From the NCBI GenBank assembly GCA_004794785.1, contig SJOL01006425.1, forward strand, positions 1,402,617-1,466,616: a stretch of 64,000 nt of DNA, written 5' to 3'. The notes under the pieces are model-generated. The model saw only the letters and a list, made by a program, of their open reading frames with translations, was not told the DNA's origin and ran no database searches. This stretch comes from Opisthorchis felineus (taxonomy: Eukaryota; Platyhelminthes; Trematoda; Opisthorchiida; Opisthorchiidae). Positions 24,601-36,585 of this stretch are shown here, piece after piece. Position 1 is the first letter of the stretch, and each line of letters opens with the position of its first letter. Both the position numbers and the translations under genes were made by a program.

Positions 24601-25904
24601 ACTGTGGTAGCATACAGGCACCTACTCGCTGCCTTGCGGTTAGGCTGTTGAGACCCAAAGACTTTGGTTGAGCACCCTTATCACCCTCCTGCTTAGGTGA
24701 GAGAGCCGTGGAAGTAGTCCGCGTACAACCACGTTACAACCAAAAATGCTATCATGCCACATCAGCCGTTGCTTGTTACCATCGGCCATATCGCCTTACT
24801 TGCCGAATACAACAAGGTTTGTAAGTAAAGCCAGACTACCTCTGACGCCGCCTTTCCTACATCTTCACATACTGTTTATCCCACCCAGACGTGACTACTG
24901 TTGTGCTGCCGCTGATGATGATGACTATCTCGATAGCTTCCAGAACTAGGAGTGACCGCCTTGTTTGCTTTGCATCACTCATCTGCAGCTTTTGCGCGGC
25001 TACGAGCCCCGAAATCCGGTCTTCTTGGCTGCCTTTTATTTTCACACAATGAAGCCAGCAGGACAACAAGCATCTCCTGCTCGTACGCTGGATCCCCTTT
25101 GCACTGATGCATGCTGTCCGTCAGAAACAGGGACCCAAGACGCAAGTACAGCATTTGGATCGACTGTTCCATCGTTCTATTGCCGCCCCTTACTGCGGCA
25201 TCTCCAGTGACACACAGGCCGTGTGGATGGCAGTTTGATGTGTCGTGGTGGGTATTGTGTTGAGTCGGCAAGCAGAGTGTCTCTGCTTGATTAGACACCA
25301 GTTGATAGTAGCCTCTGCGCAGCTCATTTGGCAACCTTTGTGGAAGAATCTTGAGAAAAAGAAATTGACCGCTCCCGTTCTTCATTGCATCTGCCTATGC
25401 GTCAACGGAGAGCGCCCACTGCAGGTGTGTGTTGCTCACAGACTACCCGCTTACAGTACCAACTTTCTGAATAGTGGGAGTCGTTTTACCACATGATGCT
25501 CCTCATCAGACCAGCTTTTAACCCAAACAGACCACACTGCCATCAGTTACTGGTGGTGAGGGTCGATCCATGCATGCCGCTACTTCTGGATTACATTTGT
25601 GGATTCTGATCTTGCATTTGCTCATTGCGGCCTTTCATTACCCTCTTCAGTTTTTCGGAAGACACATCGCTTGACTACTGAGAAGCCAGTGGACCCGTAA
25701 ATCAAACAAAATTAACTCAACCAACTCCCACGCCTGCCTGCTGGTCCGCCGTCGGATATTAAGGACCATTGGTGCGAGATATTCAAAGCTGTCTTTGATG
25801 CTGAAACGTCTACCTGCAATACACCCCAGTTAGACTCTTTCAAACATTGTATCTCTCATAGGACTGTGGCCTTGTAGGAGGCCTGGTTATAGGTTTCCTC
25901 CGAT
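24601..25904. other. No recognisable gene
   Basis: A minus-strand frame of 136 codons (24,975-25,385) and a weak hammerhead-like CTGATGAGG motif (minus, near 25,510) are present but neither can be assigned. Confidence 0.4.
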
Positions 25905-26044
25905 CGCAGTCCGTAGTTCGAACCCAACCCCTTCATCTCGACTTCTCCCGTCTAGGCTTGGGCAATCTGGCAGTATCCAGGCCCTCGTGCTTCCTTCGGG
26001 TGGCATGGCAGCTAAACACCGAAAGGGTGTTACAGCTAAACGAC
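25905..26044 (+). mobile_element. tRNA-derived SINE, 5'-truncated
   Basis: It begins near the GTCCG just before the B-box-like GTTCGAACCC and runs through the shared body (TCTAGGCTTGGGCAA, CCCTCGTGCTTCCTTCG, GAAAGGGTGTTACAGCT) to about 26,044. The A-box half is missing. An RTE-like fragment starts about 60 bp further on. Confidence 0.8.
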
Positions 26045-26104
26045 GCCGACCACAGCTTCGCACTTCTGTTGTTAGAGCAATGCCCCATGTAAAGACGACC
26101 CACA

Positions 26105-27372
26105 ATCTTGGTGTTCATTGACTTCAAAGGTGCATTGGATTCTGTCGATCGGTCAGTGCTTTCAGCTATGGTTGCTCAACAGGGGGCGTCTCAGAGGTTT
26201 TTGAGCACATACTGGTCCCTATATTCACATACTTTTGGGCATGTGAGTGTGCGGTGGGCTCTCCAGGAGCTACCGCACAAGAGACGGTGTCCAGGAGTGA
26301 TGTTTACTCTCCATTTTTGTTCAACTTCGTCATAATGAAGCGAACGCCGGAGGGGATTCGTAGTCCCGGGATTCAGCTCGTTGCTAGTGAGAACCTTGCC
26401 TGGAGTACCCAGACGACATCGTCCTCACCTTTGGATACGAAGGCCAAGTACAAGCACTGTTGAATAAACCTACCACCATCATACTATCTTTCGGCACGTG
26501 CCTTGGATTTACAGAGTGCAAACCGATACTTCAAAGTTGTGTAGTCTCTGAGCGTGCTTCCCCTTTGAATTTAAAGGGAACACTGGAGGTTGTGGAGAGT
26601 TTTACATACCTCAGTAGTTATATTAGTTCTGACGGTAGTTTTCCTGATGAAGTCATCGCCCAAATCACGTTTGTCAATTGGGTCAAAAATGTATATCACT
26701 GGGTCTCAAGGGTTGCGTGTACCGGGCTGCAGCAAGAGCTGTGTTATCGTATGGCTGAGACATGGCTGCTGCGGGCAAATGATCTGAGGCATCTTCGGGT
26801 TTTTGACCGCCGATTTCCCAGATGTGTTGCTGATATAGGATAACGTCAAAGAATTCGTAAAGCGCTTATTAGAAAACGGGTATTTGCTTGACATAAAACA
26901 CCCAGAACCACCAACTGCGGTGGCTTGGTCGTGTTTTACGTGCGCCGAAACATCGCCCACCGAGACGAGTGTTGTTCTCCGTGCCTCCTTCGGAATGGGG
27001 CAGACTGTTTATGGCTTGGCAGAAGGGTGTGAAAGAGATTACAAAGTGTTTGGTTGCTGTTGCCTTCCAGAATGAGGTCGTGACCACTCATGCGCTTGAC
27101 TGTAGACGTTGCGAGAGATCATAGCTAATCGTTGTCACTGGCGGTCGTGCCGTCAGATTCTATATATGTTGTCCTTTTTGGCTTTTGGAGGCTTGAGCTT
27201 GCAGGTTGCACCCTTCTGCATTCGGTCTTTCTCTTTTCACTTTTATATTTTGTGTATAATTAAATCAACTGTGGTCGAACGCCAGTGAAGCATCAATGTC
27301 AGCACTGATGTCGCTGTCTCTGGTTATTATTAGTACTGTTATTATTATTAGTATTATGGCGATGATGTTACT
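26105..27372 (+). mobile_element. RTE-like retrotransposon, 5'-truncated
   Basis: The copy starts inside the polymerase with [20 protein letters not shown] (motif A) and continues over frameshifts. PFLFNFVI-like sequence and the catalytic box EYPDD (YADD in active elements) at about 26,403-26,417 follow, then NLKGTLEVVESFTYLSSYIS and ETWLLRANDLRHLRVFDRR. These are the diagnostic C-terminal blocks of RTE-clade elements. The untranslated 3' end runs to a TTATTATTAG/GATGATG microsatellite at about 27,325-27,372, comparable with the tail at 32,929-32,957. Confidence 0.85.
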
Positions 27373-28869
27373 GATGATGGTGATGGTGGGTTCTGTCTCC
27401 TGCACCCATAGGGTTTCCCAGTCTGCACGTACACTCAATTTTACATGACGTTAGGTATTGTGTCGAGTTTGATTGTGATTGACATCGGAGAGTTCGGTAT
27501 GAGGGTGTCCTCTTACATAATTGGGTAGAGAACTGTTTCGCTGCTTTTCTCGTGGCTTTTACATTCGATGGAACATCGCTCTGCCGGACAGATGGGCCGG
27601 GGTCATCCTAGTCTCAGTTGATGGGACGTGCATTCCTCACCCAGTGTCTGTACTACGTGCACTTATGGGTGGATGTTCAACTCCCAGACCAGTGCTCCTG
27701 TGCATGAACATGCTGAGTGTGCTTTTGCAAATTTGCTTCAGTCAGTTAGTACTCCTACCCCAGCGCTTTCAGTGCGTGAGACATAGATGTCATGGTACCT
27801 GTGAGTGCGGCTTCGGTATATTGCTGCACTCGATAACATGCTCGTAGGTTATTCAAGTAGTCACTGACGAGCATGTCACTCACTTGTGTGACAATTGGCA
27901 CAACTGGGAAATTCAGTCTGTGCCCGAATGTGCAGTGCACCGGCTAACTGGGGGTTTAATCGGACCGATGTTCAAGACATAGTACTTTTCCTTCATAAGT
28001 ACTGCGCATGGGATTTGTGTTGGCAGAGGCCGTGAAAGATAACACTGAACTTGATCTTATGGTGCAAAACGTCTTTAGACTATCTAGTGGCAAACCCACC
28101 TTTCATTTAAAGAGTTACTGTTCAACTCGGCGAAGTACGCTCAGTTGCAGATTACGTTGATAACGGAAGACTCAACTGAATTTCTCGTTTATGATACCCT
28201 TCACCCGAATGTGTTGTACATAGACCGCCGCATACTTCATTTGGCAGGACGCTCGAGATATCGCAGTATGTTTTCCAGGCGGTAGGCAACCGTTGCTGTA
28301 GTTCGGGTGCTTACAACCGCCCAAGCTGCAGGAGGCTGGTGTGGTTCGCCACTAAAATGGGTTGCCTGCTTGTCGCTCTAGTTTTTCTATCTATCCTGCG
28401 TCAGATTACTGTGCATATCAGGCATCCTGTTCTGAATTATGGATTAGCTGGATCGTGTGTAAGCACGAAACACGCATACTCCCCGGTCATTACCCTTCCA
28501 AGGTGACCTCAATGAATTGAGCTCAGTAAGGATGTTTCAGGCCGGCGATTTATGTATGTGCCCACTCGTTCTCCGCAGTGCAGGCTACTCAACCTCGCCA
28601 CAGCTAATACTGGTACGGGTTGCTGGCACGGCCTGTCATGCCCTTCATGAGGACAGAACATGTTCTAGGGCAATTTCGCTTATGCCTGCGTTTGGTTTCC
28701 CATCGGAAAAGCCAATGACATCTTTCATCAGGTTGCCAGTCCACTTTGTTCCAGGATTCCGGTGGTAAATGGCCATCTGCCATCATCCGAGTGTGACCGC
28801 CGTCCTGGTATATATGGTCGTCGGCGTGCCATACATACTGCGTTATTCGCATTGATGGTCGTTCTGACA
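27373..28869. other. No recognisable gene
   Basis: There are only short frames on both strands (plus 27,521-27,847 is Cys- and His-rich but unassigned). No motif can be named. Confidence 0.4.
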
Positions 28870-31290
28870 ATCCTACAGGTAAAAGTAAGGCTGGGTGAGC
28901 CAGTCTGAGGTGGGTGCCCTGAGGTCAGGCAGTCACCCTCTTTTCTAGACTGGTCATCTGGTGAGTGGTATTCCTCTTCCTTGCGAGCAGACCGGAAGCG
29001 GTCATGGTTCGCCAAGGGACTGTTAACAGCTGGCTCGTGGGACATTCGAACATTGCCGGATCAAGTGGATAATCAGCTCGACCGTCCTGCAAGGCACACT
29101 GCACTGGTTGCAGTGGAGCTGAAGAGCTAAGGGATCGGAGTGGCAACCCTCAACGAAACACGGCTGGATAGCCAAAAAATTCTTCGTGAATCTGGTTCTG
29201 GATCCATTCTACTGGATTGGCTACTCTACATAAAAACGGAATCTTGATGTTGTTCTTCCCCGCTGGAATCCCCCTGTGGAATCAATCCACGCTTCACTAC
29301 TGAGATAGCTCGAGATAGCTTAGTGGTTAAGGCGCCAGCCTACGGACCGGAAGGTCTGTGGTTCGAACCCAACCTCAGCATCTCGACTATTCCTGTCTAG
29401 GCTTCGGTCACCTGACGGCATCTCAGCTTTCGTGCCTCCTTCCGTTAACATGACAGCTAGGCACCAAAAGGGTGCTGCAGCTGAACGATTTTTTTCACTA
29501 CTGGGACTGACAGGTCAATCCTGAGTGATTGTGATCAGTTCATACTCTCCGGCACTCTTCCCACGGGTGCAACTTTTGCATCGAAGCTTAAACCCTGATG
29601 GGAAACTTCAATGCACTTGCAAGGCGTCCTCGGATGCCATGGTATCAGGGTTTTAACGTCAACGGCGGTGGAATTCTCAGGCTTTCACTATCGCGCTTGG
29701 TATCACCGACACGGCACTTTGACTCGAAAAGGAACACGTCTCCTTATGAACACGCTCACCCAGCGGCCATCTCGATTACGTTATTCTTCGCCAGCTAGAC
29801 GTTCGGGAGGTGTATATCACATGAGTAATGCCAGGAGCCAACTGTAGAACAGACCAGCAGCGTGTCCGAACAAAACTTAGAATCCAGGTTCGTAAGCCAC
29901 ACGGCATCAGCTGCATCAGTGAGCACATGGAGATTAAAGAAACCCATCTCAAAGATAAAAAAATCAGGTCAGTTTTCTAGCCGCAACTGGCCTGCACATT
30001 AATAACCATCAATCCACCCAGTCCGCTCACAAAAATGCGGCACAATTGAAGCACCAGAGAGTCAACCAGATCGGGTTACTGCGCTTAGGACGTCCTGACT
30101 GGTTCGACCACAACAACCAGGTAGATGGAAGAAAAAGCGCTTGGCTGATCTTTTCCCCATCCGGACAGCGAGGTCCAGAAATAGCCAGAGAATGCCCAGC
30201 AACCTAACCCCACCAATGATGAATGCTTCAGAAAGCGAAGTACGCGGTTTGAAGTGTTCGCCACTGCACGGCAGCACACCGACTTTTGCGATTGTTGAAC
30301 GCCATCTCTGGAGCGAGCAGGTAATCTTCCCAGGATGCTGACATGCGACTGAAACGGACGTCACATTACACAAATTTGTGAGGAAAGGCGCAATCCAACA
30401 TGCTGTTGGACCGACTGATGAGCATCAACTAGGCTGCAGTTGATAGACTGCCTCAACGAGAGATGGAACTGTCCCCGGGCGGTCCTCCGACTGTCGAAGA
30501 GTCAACAGTAGAGCAAGCAATCGCGGAATGGCAAGGCAGCTTGAGAAGACATGCTTACAGCAGGGCTGTTCACGTATGGTAGCTGCAGTCTGGAGAATGC
30601 AGTTAAGTTGACCAACATGATCTGGTAGGAAGAGGACGTTCAACCAGAAGTCAAGAATGCTTTGGTGCCACTCTTCGAAGGAAAGGGAACAAGACTTCAC
30701 TTGACATCTACATTCATCAGTTTGCTGGGCTGCACAAGTATTACTCAGCCACCTGACGGCTGAAGCGACCGAAGACATCCCCGGAGAACAGAGCGGATTC
30801 CGTGCTGGTTGAAGCACAACAGTTTTAATATTGAATGCATGAAAGCTTCAAGGAAAGCACCGCGAACATTGCGAAGGCCTTCGACTCCGTCAACCAAGAG
30901 GTTCTGCGGTTCTTTTCAACTATGGCTGTCCACTAAAATTCAACCTCATCCGAAGCCTACACAACGGAATGAGAGCAACAATGAGGACGAATGGGTGGAT
31001 TTCAGGTGATTTCGAATTCCTTACGGGTGTAAAATAGTGCATCCTTTCCTCTCGCTTTCTTCAGCCCCTATGTAACGGTCATCGACGATACGGATTTCGC
31101 GGACGACGAAGCTGGCTTACAGATTGAGTATCTGCTTGATGGACGTCTGCTCAAAATTAGACGTTTTGGTGCAAAGTATCTGGTCCACCGGACCAAGGTC
31201 CACATTCCCATTTTTGTGGACGACTGTGTTGTTCGCACACCAAAATAATGAACTTTAGCGCTTAGCTGCAACGCAGTTCAGCCTGCACAT
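28870..31290 (+). mobile_element. RTE-like retrotransposon, decayed, with SINE insertion
   Basis: Pieces of a full RTE polyprotein appear in order on the plus strand. An endonuclease start lies at about 29,030-29,230 (LAAWDIRTLPDQVDN, then GIGVATLNETRLDSQ). After the SINE comes a GNFN block at about 29,598 followed by LQGVLGCHGI. The linker motif RPDWFDHNN is near 30,095. Polymerase parts follow: GDMLTAG-like near 30,550, FDSVNQEV near 30,880 and DDTDFADDEAGLQ near 31,085-31,120. Many stops and shifts make it a fossil. The SINE at 29,303-29,493 splits the endonuclease. Confidence 0.8.
29303..29493 (+). mobile_element. tRNA-derived SINE, full length, with target-site duplication
   Basis: This complete family member has an A box within TAGCTTAGTGG (29,316-29,326) and a B box GGTTCGAACCC (29,360-29,370). 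The shared body (CCTGTCTAGGCTTCGG, GTGCCTCCTTCCG) follows, ending in a run of T. The 10-bp target-site duplication TTCACTACTG is exact at 29,293-29,302 and 29,494-29,503. It sits inside the endonuclease region of an RTE-like element, so it is the younger insertion. Confidence 0.92.
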
Positions 31291-31589
31291 CAACGTGAAG
31301 AAAACTTGCTCTGCTTCAACCTGCGCCGGGTGGACTCCCGAACACTCATTCTCGCATCAAGACTGGAACGGACTCCTGCTCCCTTGGAATCACATTGTTT
31401 GTTGGTTGATCGTCGATCGTGATCTCAGGCCACGTTTTGCCATGGCCAGCGTGGCTTTTGGCAAAGTCGCGGAACATATTTAGAGGAACTGGGGCTTGCA
31501 AATGGACATGTGCGACGTTGAAACAATGGTCATGTGTCACCACAAACTCTGATACTTGAGCTGTGACATGCACTGTGTTGGGCGGATAC

Positions 31590-31935
31590 CTGGTGTTCAC
31601 TGGACTGAACTAGTGCCGGACACCGAGGGGTGCGCTGTGGTGTATTTGAGGCTACGGTCATATCCAACAATCTTCGGCAACTGCGACATGTCTGATGAAT
31701 GGACGGGAACAGGATTCCGAAGCAGTTTTCATATCGTCAGCTGGATACGAAGAAACGAGATTCTGGCAGCGAAAAGCCTCAATGTCTGAGCGTCCTAGTT
31801 GGGAGTTTAAAAGTTGCTGACACGGATCCCGTGAATCTTGAAGCGAAAGCACAAAACACGACAGGGAGACGGTACGAACCGGATTTCATCAATTCAACAG
31901 TTGCCAACTTCGAGCCGGAGAGCTGAAGCGTGTTA
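31590..31935 (+). repeat. Repeat family B, copy 1
   Basis: Similar to 33,600-34,135 on the same strand. Paired blocks are GAACTAGTGCCGGACAC with GAACTAGTACCAGACAC at the start, and AAGTTGCTGACACGGATCCC with AAGCTGCTAACGCGGACTTT further on. Copy 2 is interrupted by a SINE. It is probably a part of the RTE-like elements around it, but no motif proves this. Confidence 0.6.
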
Positions 31936-32960
31936 TGGGAGGTCTTGTACCTGAAGACCGATGTTGCGGCTCTGAGCGAAGCTTGGTTCACTGATCTATG
32001 GAGTCTTCGAAAAACTGATTCCGTGCATCCACTGGGTCGGTTGTCCGACAGAAGGGGAACGGGACCATGGTATTGGTTTTGCCGTGTCTGTCAATAAAAT
32101 GTCTGACGTAGAACCCCATGGAATCAATCCACGCCTTAAACCCATACGGCTGAGATTCACCTGTAGCCATGATCACTGAATATGCTCCAATACTGTGCTC
32201 AGCAGAAAACGAAGAGGCCAACTTCTACACCGAATTTGCTACGCTCAGGTCGGTATCGGAAAATGATGGTCTATTTCTGTATGGAAACTTCGGTTGGAAT
32301 TATTCTTTGTAACTAGCCTCTCCAGGACCCTTGGGTATGGATGCTGTAGACGCAAGCGGTGATCTCAGACTATACGCTGTCTACTTGCTTGCCATTATTA
32401 ACACCAGATTTTGTTCCATACAGCAAATCGTCGCCACATTGACACACTCATGCAGCGGCCATTCATCCACTGGATTACGCTTTCGTCCGCCAGTAAGATG
32501 TTCGTGAGGCTTGCGGCAGATGATTGATGTGAGCCAGCATGTTCGGAGGAGGCTTAACATCCAGCATCGTAAGCCACGTTATGCCAACTCCTGCAACGGA
32601 CGCAAAAAGTTTGACGCAGAAGGTCTGAAATGTCTGAAAATCAAACTGATGTGTCAACTGTATGAGGAGGTACATGCTGTCTTTGTATGACAATATTTAC
32701 GCTCTGCAGTTTTTGTTCCACATTTTCTTTGCGGTTGTTTCAAGTGACTCGTAGTGACAGGTGTGGACCTGCATACTTTGATGCAATTCCTGTTATTTTA
32801 ATATCCTCTGATTCGCCGCTTGCTGTTTCGTCGTTTACGTGGCTTGTTTCTTGTTATATTTGTTATTCGCTATCTGTCATGTTATCTACGGCAGTGAAGC
32901 ATCGGTGTTGAACACTGATGGCATGCTGTCGATGATGATGATGATGATGATGATGTCATG
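31936..32960 (+). mobile_element. RTE-like fragment with trinucleotide-repeat tail
   Basis: The plus-strand translation includes PEGERDHGIGFAVSVNKM and EPHGINPRLKPIRLR near 32,045-32,150. These match the middle of the RTE endonuclease, where GVAFAI and GINDRLM-type blocks are usual. Later blocks (NTRFCSIQQIVATLTHS near 32,399) fit the next part. The fragment ends in a 3' tail whose (GAT)n run lies at 32,929-32,957, as in other RTE copies here. It is interrupted by stops. Confidence 0.65.
32929..32957. repeat. (GAT)n microsatellite at RTE 3' end
   Basis: About nine GAT units. RTE-clade elements characteristically end in short tandem repeats. Confidence 0.85.
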
Positions 32961-33184
32961 TTATCACTGAGTACAATCCGGGTTAAGACACCGCAGAATT
33001 AATCTCTCCCTTCGGACTGAGTACATCAGTCAGTGCAACGAGGTTAAACATGGTTTTCGCTAGGCCATGAAGTCTAGGACACTAGGAATACCATGACAAT
33101 AACTGGCCCCCTTGCTGACAGAATTTAATCCTTCCAACCAGCTGGCAGGACGATAACAGAAGTCACATAGAAACATAATGAATA

Positions 33185-33248
33185 ATAATAATCGTTCAGC
33201 TGTAACACCCTTTCGGTGCTTAGCTGCCATGCCACCCGAAGGAAGCGT
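33185..33248 (-). mobile_element. tRNA-derived SINE, severely 5'-truncated, with duplication
   Basis: Only the last ~60 bp of the SINE are present, reverse-complemented (CGTTCAGCTGTAACACCC, then CTTTCGGTGCTTAGCTGCC). It is bounded by the exact 10-bp repeat ATAATGAATA at 33,175-33,184 and 33,249-33,258, so the truncation arose on insertion. Confidence 0.85.
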
Positions 33249-33259
33249 ATAATGAATAC

Positions 33260-33599
33260 ATGACACATACACTGCAACAAACCCCTGAATCGACGGACGT
33301 GAATCAGCAGGGCTGCTGTGGACGGACTCCCTCAAGCCGAATTGAAACTCTCCGATTTTGGAGGATATGCGGTAAGTTAGCACGCATTAGCACAATCGTC
33401 AGACAACTGGAGAAGACATGCTCCCAGCAGAACTACCAAACTATGGTGACTCGACTTCAGAGAATGCACTCCGTCCTTTCATAAACATCTGCCGCTCTGT
33501 GAAGGACAACTACAGAGGCATCAACCTGCACAACATACCCTCTTTATAGGCTTCACAAAGGCTTTGAACTCCGTCAACGGAGAAGTACTGTCTGAAGTA
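33260..33599 (+). mobile_element. RTE-like reverse transcriptase fragment
   Basis: GEDMLPAELPNYGDSTSENAL (split by a small number of changes) followed by DNYRGINLHNIP is the APGEDxxPAE...NYRGIS region at the start of RTE polymerases. Then FIGFTKALNSVNGEV-like sequence appears near 33,540-33,590. At DNA level it parallels 30,540-30,620 of the larger fragment. Confidence 0.7.
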
Positions 33600-34135
33600 C
33601 CGGTCTGAACTAGTACCAGACACATTCTTTGATGAGGGCGTTGTGATTTACTGGGCGCCGTCTACGGTGGCTGAGACATTGTTGTCAAATGGGAGTACTG
33701 TTTCTGAATCAGTTTCTGTATGGTCAACTGAATACCAAGAAACGGCTCGAGATAGCTCAGTGGTCAAGTCGCCAGCTTACGGACCGAAAGGTCCGTGGTT
33801 CGAACCCAACTTCAGCATCTCGACTGCTCCTGTCCAGGCTTGGGCAACCTGGCAGTATCCTAGCCCTTGTGCCTTCTTCCGTTGGCGTGGCAGCTGGGCA
33901 CTAAAAAAGTGCTACAACTGAACGACTTACTTTTTTTAACCACGAAACGGAACCACGCTGTACAGGACCGTTGATATTTGGACACTGGTCAAAAGTCTGA
34001 AAGCTGCTAACGCGGACTTTGTGAACTGGTTTGCGGAAGCGCAAAACAGGACGGTGTGGAGAGAGCTGATATGAGGCGGATCCGCCAATTCAACGATCCA
34101 GAGCTGAAGCGCATTCTCACAACCGCTTGACTCAG
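33600..34135 (+). repeat. Repeat family B, copy 2, interrupted by a SINE
   Basis: This is the second copy of the sequence at 31,590-31,935, with the SINE at 33,746-33,938 inserted into it. Copy 1, without the SINE, supplies the empty-site comparison. Confidence 0.6.
33746..33938 (+). mobile_element. tRNA-derived SINE, full length, with target-site duplication
   Basis: Complete member: GATAGCTCAGTGG A-box region, GGTTCGAACCC B box and shared body to a T-rich end. The 12-bp flanks are ACCAAGAAACGG (33,734-33,745) and ACCACGAAACGG (33,939-33,950), one mismatch apart. Confidence 0.9.
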
Positions 34136-34511
34136 AAACAGAGCAAGCTGGATCTGCAGGGATGGCTGCCTTAGACCAATTGGCAAGCAACAAACAGAGT
34201 GGTCCATATAGGGGTGAACTAAGTTTGCCAGACCTACCTTAACTTTTTGAGGTCACCAGGTGGCTAAATCTGTGACGGTATGAAGGTTACCATCGCTGTG
34301 TAGAGCAAAATACACCAAAGTGGCTTAACACAGTGAAGGCTTCGGTGCTACATGTCCACGATGGCGGTCGAATTGAATTCCAGCAACTGAATCAAATCAA
34401 CCAACCAATCTAATTTATCAGCTTTAAACCATGTACTATGGATACATTGGTTCCAGCTGATACAGTTTTGACCACCAGAAAGTGAGAGAGTGTGGGACAT
34501 GCAGCCAAGCA

Positions 34512-35179
34512 TTAGAAGCGATGACATGTGCAGTTAGTTCGGGAACTGAACAGATACGCATTGAAGGCGATAGCTTTGATGCACGAGCGCCACACTTGCG
34601 ATGGACCCATTTCTGCCGGTGTTATTAACCATTGGTCAGTTGAGTCCCGAAGTACCCATCCAGGGAGGCGGCAGTTGTCGACCCGATTGAGTTTCCTGGT
34701 TAGTGTTTTTATACTTCGTTGCCACTGTCCACCTCTTGGTAGCTTCCACTCAGCACAGGGCTGGGCGAAAAGAGCTCTGCGAAGCAGACGGTATTCTGGC
34801 ATGTGGAATACATGTCCTAACCAGCTGAACCTATGAAACATGAGTAATTCATCTATCGTTCTTCCTAGGACCATCTGGTGTACCTCAGCATTACTAATCC
34901 GATGTTCCCACCAGACCCGACTAATACTCCGGAGACGCTGATGGTTAAACACTGACATCTTTCGTATGTCCTCTGCGCGTAGAGTCCACGGCTCTGCTTC
35001 ATAAAGCAAACAGTTAAACTGACGTCACGAATGCGCCATAGGTGTCGGAGGCTGGCCAAAGCTACCCTGGCCTTCCCGATTCGAGAAGTAATCTCATCTC
35101 TAGCCAGTTCACCGGAATTTATACAGTTGCCCAGGTAAACAAATTTATCTACCACGTTGACTGGCTCGTCTGAAAGCAT
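34512..35179 (-). pseudogene. RTE-like C-terminal domain
   Basis: The frame 35,179-34,865 begins LSDEPVNVVDKFVYLGNCIN, then ITSRIGKARVALASLRHLWR. After a shift near 35,000 the frame 35,009-34,512 gives EPWTLRAEDIRKMSVFNHQRLRS, RFSWLGHVFHMP and RTNCT at the end. These are the well-known post-polymerase blocks of RTE-clade proteins (YLG, LRHLW, HR.LR, WLGH). The function of this region is not well defined. Confidence 0.85.
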
Positions 35180-35297
35180 GAGGTTTACGTTTGATCACAC
35201 CCAATCTTGTAGCAGCACTTTACACTTTGCCGGTGTGAAGCACATGCCGAACCGTGCGGTAGGATTATTTGGGTTATTTAAAATTGTTTTGCATTTT

Positions 35298-35777
35298 TCA
35301 AGGATCTGAACCAAGGAAGGTAATATCATCCGCGTACTCAATGTCTGTGAGCGAACGTCCCGGGAGCATTCGGACCCCAGAGGTTTCAGGAGCAGGCAGA
35401 GAAATTCCAAGCAGCATATCAGTAGCAGAGTTGAAGGCGAAAGGGGAGAGGGGGCGACCTTGTCTTACACCACTGGACGTGGTGAACTCAGGCGAAAGCT
35501 TGCCGTATACTCGTACTCGCCCACGGGAGTTCGCATAGAGTGCCATCATAAGGGCTGTAAATTTGGAAGTGACACCCTTGATCGCCAGACACTGCCAACG
35601 TTTCTGACGATCGACGGAGTCAAAAGCAGCGTTCAGATTCAGAAAAACGACCAACGTGGGATTTGTGAAAGAGTGGCGCTGTTCAAGAACTTGTTTCAAG
35701 TTAAAGATATGGTCGATGCACCTTCGGCCAGGGTAAAAAAGCTTGATTCTCTCCTGATAATCGATCAACCTGCACAA
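35298..35777 (-). pseudogene. RTE-like reverse transcriptase, catalytic box intact
   Basis: A 159-codon open frame contains the palm and fingers: FYPGRRCIDHIFNLKQVLEQR, VFLNLNAAFDSVDRQ (motif A), SGVRQGRPLSPFAFN (motif B) and DIEYADD (motif C, 35,325-35,342). Catalytic aspartates are kept. The frame ends before the thumb, which continues in another frame. In life the enzyme would act with the endonuclease in target-primed reverse transcription. Confidence 0.88.
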
Positions 35778-36585
35778 AATAATGCCAGAGAGCTACGCTT
35801 ACCGGGATGATGCAACGATGGTTTTCGCATGACGTTCTTGCGCCTTTTTTTGAAGACTAGGATCACGGTCGGGGAGCTCCATTCGACTGCTATTCTGTTT
35901 TCATTCCAGATCTTCTGAAGTATGGTCAGGAGTTCGGGGCGCAGACCATCCGGACAGGGTGCCTTGTCGTGTTGGAGGTATGATATCTCATACTGGATTT
36001 CTGTCGTTAGTGGCGGGCTGATGTCGATTTACCATTCAGGCTTACTGGGTTCTTCCAGCGGTTGTGTTGGAGACCAGCTGAACTGCTCTTAGAAGTGCTT
36101 AGCCCGTCGCTCAAGATGACGATTGAGGGAGTGAATTGCTCTTCCCTCTTTCTCGCATATCGTCTTGCTGACACTTGTTTTGACCGGTTGATCGAATCAG
36201 CTGTTGTCTGCTGCAAAGGCCCTCTCCATCTCCTGGGCCTTCGAAATCCACCAGCGTTCTCTGTCATTCTTCAAGCCTCTGATTATCCGGTGTTTGAGGT
36301 ATCTGCGTGCGCTATCATAGCCGCTAGTTGCTGGTATAAGTTTTCTGGCAGCAGTAATATATGCTTATCTCGACGATACGCAGTGCTTATTTAGTCGAGT
36401 CAGATTGCTTGGACAAACAGTTCTGAGAGCTGAGATCATAGCTTCTTTAACTCGCTTCCAATCAACCTCCAAGCACTCTTCGTCATCCGCATGACTGTGC
36501 GTTTCAAGTAGCTTTCTAGCCAGGTCAGCTCATTACTCCTGTGCTACTGAAACTTGTCGAAGTTGATTAATGGAACTGCTCTGCT

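Noticed and set aside
24975..25385. 136-codon minus-strand frame
   Set aside because: No domain or conserved motif could be recognised, and no second copy was seen.
25470..25525. Hammerhead-like CTGATGAGG with AAAACGACTCCC on the minus strand
   Set aside because: The G of GAAA is missing and the intervening bases form no stem II.
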